From Physocladia obscura (lineage: Eukaryota; Chytridiomycota; Chytridiomycetes; Chytridiales; Chytriomycetaceae), in NCBI GenBank assembly GCA_027596945.1, contig JADGJH010000818.1, positions 1-14,135 on the forward strand: DNA of 14,135 nt, in the 5' to 3' direction. Numbering within the stretch: the stretch's first letter is position 1; every line of letters starts with the position of its first letter. Under the pieces are notes generated by a model. The model was not told the origin of the DNA, searched no databases, and saw nothing but the letters and a program-made list of their open reading frames with translations. The position numbers and the translations under genes were made by a program. Positions 1 to 8,998 of this stretch are shown piece by piece.

Positions 1-2707
1 CACTAACCAACATCAACCGGATCTTGAGCGTCATTGTCCAAACTGAAACGAACTTCTGGGCTGGCAAGAACAAGTGCACCATTCAACATTCTTCTGGCAC
101 TCAATTTTTTGGCAATAGAGTTGAGCAATTTGATTCCTGTTGATACTGGGTCTGTCAAAGTCGGATCATCGAGGCGCGCTTGGGCCGCGTCATAGGTAAG
201 AGAGGCACGAGAGCGAATGATACTCTTGGAGTACTTGCAGTCAACTATTTCGGCGTCGGGAGAAACTTCCTGAAAGAAAATTCAAGATTAAAATGGAAGA
301 AAAATTAACCCGAGTATGCGATTATGACGAACCCAAACACATGAAAACGCAAGGCGGTCAACATCGGAACGTAAAGAGCATAAGTCTATTTTCATTTAAA
401 TTTGATGTTATTATGACGAGAAATGGAACTAAACTTGTCCCCAAAAGTGCCGGAAGCATATCAATACGCCTATCAACAAGATAAACTGTTGTCCCGCGTG
501 TTGCAGCTTCAATATCCATTGCATTTCCGGATTTAACAAAGTGACTGACATCAGCAATGTCTATTTTAAAATGTTGATAAATAAAAGAAAGGAAATAACT
601 ACATAAAAAGGACACTGACGGACTCCAACTTCGTAATTTCCGTTTGGTAGCAGCCGAGCATGCAAAGCATCATCAATATCAGTGCAACCTTATTATTTTT
701 CCTTTAATCAAATGAATCTTCTATACTGAAAATACAAACCTGGAGGATCAATACTACAAACATCTAAATGCCTAAAATCCATACGCCCAGCCAAATCCTC
801 TTTCTTTACAATCCAACTTTCACCCTCCGCTGGCAAAAATGATAAAACCTGTTTGGAAAACGGCATAAATCGAACATCATGTTCCAAAAGAATAACATCA
901 GTTTCCGTCCGCCTGTCTCCAACAGCACCCAAACTTTTCACAAAATGGCCCGTTGGATACCGAGTGTTCTTTGGCCAAGCGTCAATAGCAACCATAATTC
1001 TTTGGCCAGAGATTTGGCGTGCCTGTCGCGTTCTGATACGGATTTTCGGAATGCGTTTATCCATTGGCCAAAAAAATACGGATTGTTGGCCATTACTCGA
1101 TGATCCTTTTGGTGTTTCGATTGTTCCGCAATACTGACGCCATTTGCGTTGAATAATTCCCACAACACATCCTGTTCTGACGAAGTCATATTTTGCACTA
1201 GCTGCTGCAAATTTTTCATCGATCTCCATCGAATCGTCTTCTCCAACAAGATCCCCGGCTGTTAATGGATCCAGGAGGGTATTCGGATCAATTTTATCCA
1301 AAGACTCGTCATCCTCCTCTGAAAAGAAAAATAATTCATTTGAATGAAAACACGAATTACGAAAAATGAGCAAATAAAAAAAAACAAAAAAACAAAAAAA
1401 AATGCATGTTTGCGATAAACCTGCTTCAATAACAACGTTATCATTGGATCGCGGCCACGCAGATTTTGGCAGAATTTTCACAGCAACAATATCACCCTGC
1501 ATGGCTCGATTAAGATTCGATCGCCCAACAATCTTAACTGTTGTATCTTCGCCATTGACTGTGGTAAAAATGCTACCCTAAAATTATTCGTAAATAAATG
1601 TGTTTGCAAGAAGAAAAAACGGAATAGAATATAATATCGATATTTACCTCTAAAAAATTGTGAAAACTGATGTTCATCGAACCTTGGCAAAAAGCGCCCG
1701 ATTTTAAACCAGCATTAATTTGAGACGCAGTAATATGATCAGAGTAAGTGAACTTTTTCCCTTCATCCGCCACATTTTCATCCACAACAGCAATCATGTC
1801 ACAAAGTTCAGGGAATTTTTTCATGCCTTCGACATATTCGCGGACTGAGAAAAATAAAATTAAATATGCAATAAAAAACAAAAACTTTCGTGTGCAGGTA
1901 CCAGAATATGCAAACAAGCCAGCAGTAGTCGCTTTTCGTCGATTATCGGCATCATCCGTCAATAAAACGACAGTTGTTCCACCAGGGACATGTTTTGCAT
2001 ACCATAGACAAGCAGCTCTAATTGCTGAAATTTTGTATTAAGATTCGAAGAGCAGAAATAAACAGGTAAGAAGTGATACCGCGGTCGTTTCGATCGTTTG
2101 GAGATTCGTCCTTCAGCTTCTTTACAAACGTGTCTCTACAGCAACAAATAGTGTTTGTGAAACGGCGTGGCAAAAAAGGCAAACCTAGAGAATTCATTGG
2201 AGAAAACATAGAATGCTTTGTCTGAATCCTTGACCAAAGCGCGCACGCGTTCGTAAACAGAATCGGAGCGATGCCTGAGCTCCTCCAGCACGGTCTGCAA
2301 AACAATGACGTTTGTGAAGGCTTTGTGTTCCATCAGGTCGATCTGGAGGTAAAGGGTTAACACATTGTCGTATAGCTCACATAAAATTTGGATCAGCATA
2401 AAATGGCATCGGATAACATAAGACAACATCGAATACATACCTGATGCATGAAAATGTTCGTATCGGGCAGTAGATAGTGCCTTGCGCCGGTACTAACGAC
2501 GGTTGAGGCGGGTGGGGCTATAGCCAGCGATGCGGCCGACGCCAAAAGAAATGGTGTTGGGGCCGGTGTTGTTGGCACAGGCAGGGTATTACATTCGCCA
2601 CATGCCGCCACACCACAGTGAATGTCGTCGCGCAGATACAGTTCCTTGACTACTTTAATGACGCCGCCGCGCCGCGTTTTGCGTACATGCACTTTTGACT
2701 GAAGCAT
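1..2707 (-). CDS. DIS3: DIS3/RRP44 exosome ribonuclease, 5' part (3' end beyond window)
   Basis: Catalytic subunit of the RNA exosome: PIN endonuclease plus RNB 3'-5' exonuclease. Exons I splice: 2707-2441, 2342-2185, 2135-2080, 2024-1902, 1844-1648, 1577-1421, 1318-740, 688-620, 560-435, 385-333, 269-8; a donor at 7 leads out of the window. This gives 682 residues, the N-terminal two-thirds of the family. Visible in order: [15 protein letters not shown] start as in human; CR3 cysteines C31, C36, C39; PIN acidic residues in YLLPDTN (D82), TVLEELR, NDRNDRAIR and LTDDADNR, so the endonuclease site looks intact; cold-shock domains; RNB motif [12 protein letters not shown] (from about 510) and HIADVSHFV. 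The true start is ATG 2707; a TTG just before it is not needed. A Pro/Ala/Thr-rich insert lies between CR3 and PIN. The gene is third in a tight same-strand cluster, 105 nt after CIAO3. Identity is seen from long stretches matching the family; exact splice sites are inferred from frame continuity. Confidence 0.96.
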
Positions 2708-2731
2708 CAAGCTTTTTTTTTTCTTTTTTTT

Positions 2732-2782
2732 TCACAGTGGACTGAAACTTGCAATATTCAATAGCACTTCTAACTGAAGCAT
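2732..2782 (-). CDS. 16-codon upstream ORF in the DIS3 leader
   Basis: ATG at 2782-2780 opens a 16-codon frame (MLQLEVLLNIASFQSTV minus any processing; stop TGA at 2734-2732). It begins with the same MLQ as DIS3 and is in the same frame, 75 nt upstream, but is closed by the stop before the DIS3 ATG. It lies wholly inside the 105-nt spacer after the CIAO3 stop. If present in the mature mRNA it would be expected to lower DIS3 translation; a splice acceptor at 2743-2742 could remove its ATG. The frame is seen directly; translation and effect are inference. Confidence 0.4.
   Translation of the reverse strand: MLQLEVLLNIASFSPL
2742..2750 (-). promoter_or_regulatory. Candidate splice acceptor in CIAO3-DIS3 spacer
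   Basis: The minus strand reads AAGTTTCAG ending at 2742, 35 nt before the DIS3 ATG. No good donor fits between it and CIAO3, so if used it would more likely accept a trans-spliced leader than a local exon. Use would delete the uORF start. Motif seen; function inferred. Confidence 0.35.
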
Positions 2783-2812
2783 CAGACTTTCTTCCTTATT
2801 TTCTTTCACATA

Positions 2813-4996
2813 TCACCATTTCACATTCAACCCATTAACTTGCGATAGTTTTTCAATCTCATGATATTGTGTGTGCAAAAGCTGCCTTGACCGCGGACTG
2901 TCCAGCCCTCCCAGCCATTCCCTAATGTAAAAAGCATACCTTTTGTGAGCAAAACGTTGACCATAAAATTTAAACTCAACTGATACAGCTGAACGACATG
3001 GCCTGTCATATCGGCATCAATCATTGCCTGCAGTGCTATACTTTGATAAACGTTTTCTGCTTCAGCCACATACTCCTTTGATGCTGGCCCTGATTCAATT
3101 TCAATACCTTGGGCATCAAAACTGTCTGGTTTCAGCTGCCCACCACCATTTATACAACCAGACGGGCATGCCATAACTTCAACAAAATGATGTACTCCGC
3201 TAAATCGATTGCTTGTCTTTCCACTATCTGCATCCTTTGCGTGTATTCGGCTGGAGCGTATTCCCCGAATCGGTCCTCCTGTAACTGTCAAACCTGCAAC
3301 CCCATTGGTCGTAGCAATAGATAAGCTAGGCCGCGCCTTCCGTACCAAGTTTTGGATATTCCTGAATCCATATGCTTTGGCAAAGTTTAAAACTTCAACA
3401 GATCCGATCATCAGTACAACTTGGCTAAAATCTACATTACGTCCTGGTTTAACCACAACGCTCCAAGAAGGAATCTGTTGCGTAACTGGCTCTTTGCCAT
3501 TCGCAGTTCTGATATCGTCTAACGGCGCTGAAAACTCAGTCGACTGTGCGCCACGTTCGACATTTTCGGGAGTCAAATGAATGTTGAATAATTCACGCGC
3601 AGCATATCGAAAAATGTATGACATATATCCGCCAGATGATGACCCTTCAGATCCTGTAAGAATTTCTTCCTCACCAACGACAGTATTCGTCGAAACACCA
3701 TTTATTTGTTGATTTTGCTGAGAAATGACACGCGTGAATAATCTAGGAATAGGCGCTTCAGGAAGCGATAAAATCGACAAGCCCTTTTCCTTTAGCATCC
3801 GTTCGACCTCGCCCGTCGTAATGACAGTATCTACGTCGCGCGTTCTGTACACATCGCTATAAAAATCTGCACGCGACGCTTCAAGCTTTTTATCATAGCA
3901 TGGCATCACTGACACATGGTAAACTGATGCTGGCGAAGCCAAATTCATCCGCGATGCAAAGTGAGTTTTTAAAAGTGTACCCATGATCTGTTGCGGCGAC
4001 TTTGTGGTTGAGATATTTGGTAGAATATAATCATGAGTCTTTTCTGCATAGCAAATCCAACCTAAAAAGGAGGGATCAGGTGGAAGAAATAAAGTAAAAA
4101 GGGACAAAATAAAATCAAACGAAAGAACAAAAAACCTGGACAGGCACTGGCCAACATTGGAAGCAATTTTTCCGCATTACTTGTTCTAACTTCTTCATGC
4201 ACTGCTCTATATCTTCGAACAAATTCTCTTGCGCTTTCAATTAGCGCAAAATCCCGCGCAAAACTTGCATCGACCACGTAATCGCAACCCAAATAATTGA
4301 CAAAGAATGCTACAAGTCGCTTGTGCACAGATAATGGTGTTAGATTGTACTTCGTAGCAAACGAAGCTCGCGACTGCGGTGACAGACTAACAACAATCGC
4401 TTTACGTTCTTGATTAGCGGCAGCGTTGGCAGCAAGTGCATTGTAAACATCATGATGAGATTGCGAAGCAACCAGTATACTTTCTGCAGATGTGATGCAT
4501 CCGCTTTTTTTTTTTTTTTGTTTGTTTCAGATAAGAAAAGTGTCATTAGTAACTGAGATTTTACCTGCAGGCAAGGCAGTCGTTAAGCGAGATAGTTGCA
4601 GCTTCTAATTGAGTTTCAGTCCCGTCCAGTGATACTTCGTAATAGTTTAGACCGTCTGTGCGGAGAGTCTGAAATACCAGGATCAGTTCCCAGCCAAATG
4701 CAGAACACAGGAACCTACCGATTCCTTCGCAACATCAGGATTCTTTTTCACTTCGACAGGTTTAATGCATGCCTGATTGGAAGAGGGCAATGTTAGAAAT
4801 TAGATTGGACGCTTAATCCCGTCGCCACTGATACTTCAGAATCGTATCACCTGCGATGCTCCAATAAAGTCGTCTAGATCCGTCACCTGATCAATCGCGC
4901 GATGAATACAAATTTCTTCAAATAAAACAGCAATGCTAGCGTTATTTCCTTCAGTTTCTTCGGTTTAATCACCTGCAAAACACCACTGAAAGCCAT
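2813..4996 (-). CDS. CIAO3: CIAO3/NAR1, cytosolic iron-sulfur assembly factor (Fe-hydrogenase-like)
   Basis: Iron-only-hydrogenase-like protein linking early and late steps of cytosolic and nuclear Fe-S protein assembly. Exons: 4996-4973, 4886-4851, 4772-4719, 4668-4565, 4503-4136, 4061-2981, 2921-2813; the product is 591 residues. The start MAFSGVLQ followed by VTDLDDFIG matches the family N-terminus. N-terminal cluster cysteines are C22 (ACIKP) and C69, C72, C75 (NDCLACSGC); C-terminal cluster cysteines lie in SACPGW, MPCYDKK and VMACPSGCINGGGQL. The last exon is read in a different frame from the long exon 6 and supplies RQLLHTQYHEIEK and a terminal ...NVKW, the conserved Trp end; reading through the 59-nt intron gives an unrelated tail. 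An insert of about 40 residues (near 3195-3330) precedes VEVMACPSGC. ATG lies 38 nt after the ATP2C1 stop. Identity is firm. Confidence 0.97.
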
Positions 4997-5034
4997 CTGT
5001 TTTTGGGTTCGGTTTCAAATCCAAAAGGTTTTTT
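4997..5034 (-). promoter_or_regulatory. 38-nt spacer between ATP2C1 stop and CIAO3 ATG
   Basis: The spacer is too short for a conventional terminator plus promoter. No AATAAA is present. On the minus strand it ends in CCCAAAAACAG placed directly before ATG, so a splice acceptor would leave no leader of its own. The A-rich form resembles the CATCAAAAACAG acceptor of SNAPC4 intron 4. The best reading is a polycistronic transcript with trans-splicing at or near the ATG; the sequence cannot exclude an internal promoter inside ATP2C1. Confidence 0.5.
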
Positions 5035-8000
5035 TCAAACTTTGCCATACAAAAAGTTGCCAAACGCATCCCCCCTACTACCCCGTCTCCTCCTCAACAT
5101 TTTTCGGCCCTCATCCACCCACAATACAACACTTGTCAAGCACACCAAGTATACGAGATCCCCGAAACTCAGTGCCTCAGTCTGGAAAATGGACTGAAAA
5201 AATGGTGTATAAATCACCAGTAGTTGTCCCAGAAGGCACAACCCAACAGCAATATTCAACATCTGGTTTGAAAATGCTCCCAACGTAAATATTGACCGTG
5301 ACACTGACCGGCACGCGAGCGAATTGAACATGTCAAACAACACAAAACAAGTGAAAGTCTGGGGTTGTGATATTAAAAATGTGAACTAGAAAAACAAAAT
5401 AAACTAAACCATTGTTGTAATACGAGACGGCGAAGATTCAGCAACAACTTCATTTCTGTATACAAACAAAGTTCCGACTACTATACATATCGCGGAGACC
5501 AAAACTCGATAAACAAATTTTTTTGTGATAATTGGTTGGTTTTTTGACCGAGGTGGCTTCTTCATAATATCTGGATCCACAAGTTCGACTCCAAGAGATT
5601 GCGCAACAGGTCCATCGCAAATAATATCTGATTTGCGACAATGTGGATTGTGAGATTTCACAAAAACAGAAAAAAAAAACAGAACCCAACTGATCCATAA
5701 GATTTGCATCGCGTTCAGTGGATTGTGAAATCCAAATAGAGTCGCTCCAGCAACAAGAGTGAGAGCTGAAATACTTGTACTCAATTGAAAACGTAAAAAG
5801 TTTTGAATATTGTAGAAAATAGATTTTCCTTCTTCGATTGCGTAGAGAATGGTCGCTAAACAAAGAACATTAATGATTTTTGGGATTTAAACAAACAGCA
5901 ATACCAAAATCATCGTTCACTAGAATCATATCTGCAGCTTCTTTCGATACATCTGTGCCACTTTTGCCCATTGATATGCCAATATCCTAAGGATGAAAAA
6001 GGAACTGTTTCAGAAGCATACGCAAAATTGATAGGTTTTCTACGAACCGCAAGTCGGAGTGCCGGAGCGTCATTTACACCATCACCCGTCATTGCCACGT
6101 TGTATCCTTTTGATTGCAAAGCTCTTACAATTGACATTTTGTGTTTTGGCGTGACGCGATAAAATACATTCACATTATCGATAATCTCTTCAAGATTCAT
6201 GTCACCAACTGTATCCAACTCATTTCCTGACATCATACTTTGCATCTTATTTATCGGAATACCAATTTCTCGCGCAATACTGCTTGCAGTTCCATCTAAT
6301 AGAGAAATAAAAGGAAGAAATAACATTTTAAAAACAAACTGAAAAATTAAAACAAAGCATACCAGAATCTCCAGTAAGCATCACAACTCTCACACCACCA
6401 CCAATAAGTCGCCCAACGGCCGTAGCAGTCCCAGGCCTCACCGGATCTGTCATTCCAACAAACCCAACGAAGGTTAATTCACCAAATCCAGTATCCGTGT
6501 CCCCGAAGGCAAAAAAAATACACCGCAGGCCAGAGTTTGAAACTTCATCATGTTGCAATCGAATCAACTCTCTTTGCGCAGAATCAAGCGGCCGACGAGC
6601 TTCATTTTCAGATATATAGTATTTGTTGCATTGCTCAAGAACAACTTCCATTGACCCTTTGAGGAATAATACTGTTCGTCCTGTTTCGTTTTGACGTGCT
6701 GTAACAGACATATATTTACGTTCTGATGTGAATGGAACTTCACTAATTCTCGTGTAGTTTTCGAAGTCGTTTCGTTTAATGCAACTGTTAGCGAGTTCAA
6801 TAAGCGCGACTTCAGTCGGTTGGCCAATTGCCTCACGGATATTATCAACTTGAGCATTATTACAAATCACAGCTGTATTTGTTTGTTTGGTTTTGTTTTT
6901 TTTTTTTTTGTTAAAGTGTCAAACAAAATCAAAATACTAACAACAAATACCATACCAATATTCATCATTTTTTTGAAACCATCCGACCCGATAGTTTTGG
7001 TTAAAGAAGTCGAATTTGTAACATCAACTACAGATCTGTCTTTCATGGTAAAAGATCGAGTAACAGTCATCTTGTTCAAAGTCAATGTGCCAGTTTTGTC
7101 GACACAAATAACATTCACACTGCCCAAAGATTCAACGCTAGGGAGCTTTTTGATGATTGCGTTACGTGAAGCCATGCGCAACACGCCCAGTGCAAGAGTA
7201 ACAGTAACAACAATAGGAAGCCCTTCGGGAATTGCAGCAACGGCTAGAGAGACGCCGATTGTGAGCATTTCAAGAATCGGCCGTCCTTGATAAACACCAA
7301 TCAGGACAATAACAAAAATTAAAATAAATGACGCAAAGGAAAGTTGCTTTCCAAGTTCATCCATGCTTAATTGAAGTGGTGTTTTTCGGGTCTCAACCTG
7401 ATGAATAAAAATATTATCCCTTTAAAAAACAATACAAAAACACAATGATTCTCTAAAAAAGTAGCCAAAACCTCTTTCATCATTGTAAACACGTTTCCAA
7501 ATTCGGTATTTTTTCCTGTGCCTATAACAACGCCCGAGCAGTTTCCACTGCGCATAAGAGTCCCCATGAATGCAATATTTTCTCGATCGGCAAGAGCAGG
7601 TGCAACAGTCAGCTGAATAGCATTGAAATTTTTTCGGCGTGGTCGCGTTTCACCTGTCAGGCTTGACTCGTCAAGTTCAACATCGTTACAAGTAAGAAGG
7701 CGAATATCGGCGGGAATACGGTCACCGGCAGAAAAATGGACGATGTCACCGGGAACAAGCTCCTCCGCCAGAATTTTCGACGTTGTAGCATTTCTAGAGG
7801 TTGGTGAGTTAATAAATTATTATTTTTTCAGTTCGATGTTTTAAATTTGGCCAAAATTGATCTCTTTACTCTGATATATATATAAATTACCTCAAAACTC
7901 TACAAAAATGTGGTAGAAGCGTATTTAAAGCCTGAAGCGACTTTTCTGATCGGTATTCTTGAACAAACGCAACTGGAAACGTGAAAAAAAATTAAGGAAA

Positions 8001-8852
8001 GTAATTGATAATGTTAAATAAAGTGAATACCAGTGACAACAATGATCATTGCCTGTTATTAATTTTCAGGATTAAATTTGAGTGGAGGTTAGTCTGAAGG
8101 GAAGCTTAATAAAAAAATTCAAATAAAAACCAAAGTAATTGAAATTGCATCTTCTATTTCGCCAAAGAGGACTGAGACAGCAGCACTTGCGAGCAGAAGA
8201 AGGTTCATTGGATTTTTGAACTGTTCAATAAATTTTGAGAGCAGAGATTCGGTTGCAGAATCTTCGCCATTAAGAATATTCTTGCCGTGAATAAGACGGC
8301 GACGGGAGACATCAGCATGGTCAAGACCATGGGCATCCGAAACGCCAAGGATTGCCAGCGACTCTGAACGCGTTTTGAGGGCAAAAATAGCACTGGGTTG
8401 CTGTCATTAGTTGTTGGAAGGAGTTTTTATTGCAATCAGTCAGTTACAGGTGTTTTATCAAGTTTATTTGTACGAGACGTTACCAAATCAGTGCCAAGAC
8501 TTGAATTTAAAGTTCCGTCACCACTATGACCAACACTAAGAGAAAGCGACGGCAGTAAAGCATCGCCAGAATCGCTAATATTAACTGCGTGTGAGAATGA
8601 GTGTTGGAGATCCCGGGCCGGCGAAGCTGAAGCATTCAACGACGGTGAAAAGCCAGGCGAAGCGGCGCTGGGACGATTGGAAGTCAAGTTTCCCGATGTT
8701 GAAACAGCATTAATTGGTGAATCAAGTCTACGCATTGCAAACACGTCTGCTATATTGCTGTTGTTGTTGTTGCTACTGTGTCGGGTGTTTGTATTAGCGT
8801 TAGTGTTTCTTTTAAGATAGCAATGGTGAATTTGTGCGCAACCTAGAATCAT
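5035..8852 (-). CDS. ATP2C1: Secretory-pathway Ca2+/Mn2+-transporting P-type ATPase (SPCA/PMR1)
   Basis: P2A-type pump that loads the Golgi lumen with Ca2+ and Mn2+. Exons: 8852-8448, 8400-8131, 8052-8031 (22-nt microexon), 7972-7891, 7793-7472, 7397-6956, 6872-6363, 6295-6048, 5986-5905, 5855-5691, 5627-5410, 5358-5035; the product is 1029 residues. Motifs: actuator LTGET (306-309), M4 [18 protein letters not shown] (Glu about 425), phosphorylation site DKTGTLT (D467), MLTGDS (679-684), hinge [12 protein letters not shown] (753-764), M6 NIICDGP (N850, D854), then [17 protein letters not shown] and [10 protein letters not shown], which match SPCA rather than SERCA or PMCA. M6 has Cys where human SPCA1 has Met (NIIMDGP). 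The first 135 residues are a Ser/Asn-rich extension, making it about 110 residues longer than human ATP2C1. ATG 8852 is the first Met after an in-frame stop; a later Met (MRRLDSP) could be used. Likely first gene of the minus-strand cluster. Confidence 0.97.
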
Positions 8853-8998
8853 CGATTGATGGTGTCAAAGATTGATTTTGGTTCTGGCTCTGGTTCTGGT
8901 TCTGGCTTTCGCGTGTGGCAACCCGGGAATACGTGGCCATCAACTACAATCAATCTCAAAGAAAAAAGCACAATCAAAAAGATTTGCAGGATACAGGA
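8853..8998. promoter_or_regulatory. Bidirectional spacer between ATP2C1 and SNAPC4
   Basis: Only 146 bp separate the ATP2C1 ATG (minus) from the SNAPC4 ATG (plus), so both 5' leaders and probably a shared promoter lie here or overlap the coding ends. It contains a hexamer repeat at 8880-8909. A TTTGCAG acceptor-like site ends at 8989, ten bases before the SNAPC4 ATG. I see no clear TATA box. Confidence 0.55.
8880..8909 (+). repeat. Five tandem GGTTCT-type hexamers
   Basis: Consecutive units read GGTTCT, GGCTCT, GGTTCT, GGTTCT, GGCTTT. On the other strand this reads as a Pro-Glu repeat in one frame, but that frame closes at 8849 and is not joined to ATP2C1. It sits in the middle of the divergent spacer and may be a binding-site array or a simple repeat. 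Confidence 0.8.

Larger units (their letters stand above)
2691..2810. repeat. Diverged tandem duplication spanning the DIS3 start
   Basis: Plus-strand copies 2691-2736 and 2766-2810 share ACTGAAGCATCA, a pyrimidine-rich tract and a closing TTCACA, with flanking similarity and an offset of 75 nt. The left copy contains the DIS3 start codon; the right copy contains the uORF start and ends three bases from the CIAO3 stop. The two copies differ by scattered substitutions and tract-length changes, so the event is not recent. Confidence 0.7.

Noticed and set aside
2748..2761. 14-mer CTTGCAATATTCAA also present at 13243-13256
   Set aside because: Flanks are unrelated and the word is AT-rich; chance sharing is the simplest explanation.
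2922..2939. An 18-nt GT...AG segment inside the CIAO3 3' region that could be a mini-intron
   Set aside because: It would keep the wrong frame. The 59-nt intron 2980-2922 restores the conserved C-terminus exactly.
5004..5021. GGGTTCGGTTTCAAATCC resembling a tRNA B box in the ATP2C1-CIAO3 spacer
   Set aside because: Spacing and bases do not fit the consensus, there is no A box or cloverleaf, and the segment is explained as the intercistronic spacer and pump C-terminus.
6820..7290. Long plus-strand open frame opposite ATP2C1
   Set aside because: Antisense shadow of strongly conserved pump exons; its text has no independent motif and crosses an intron.
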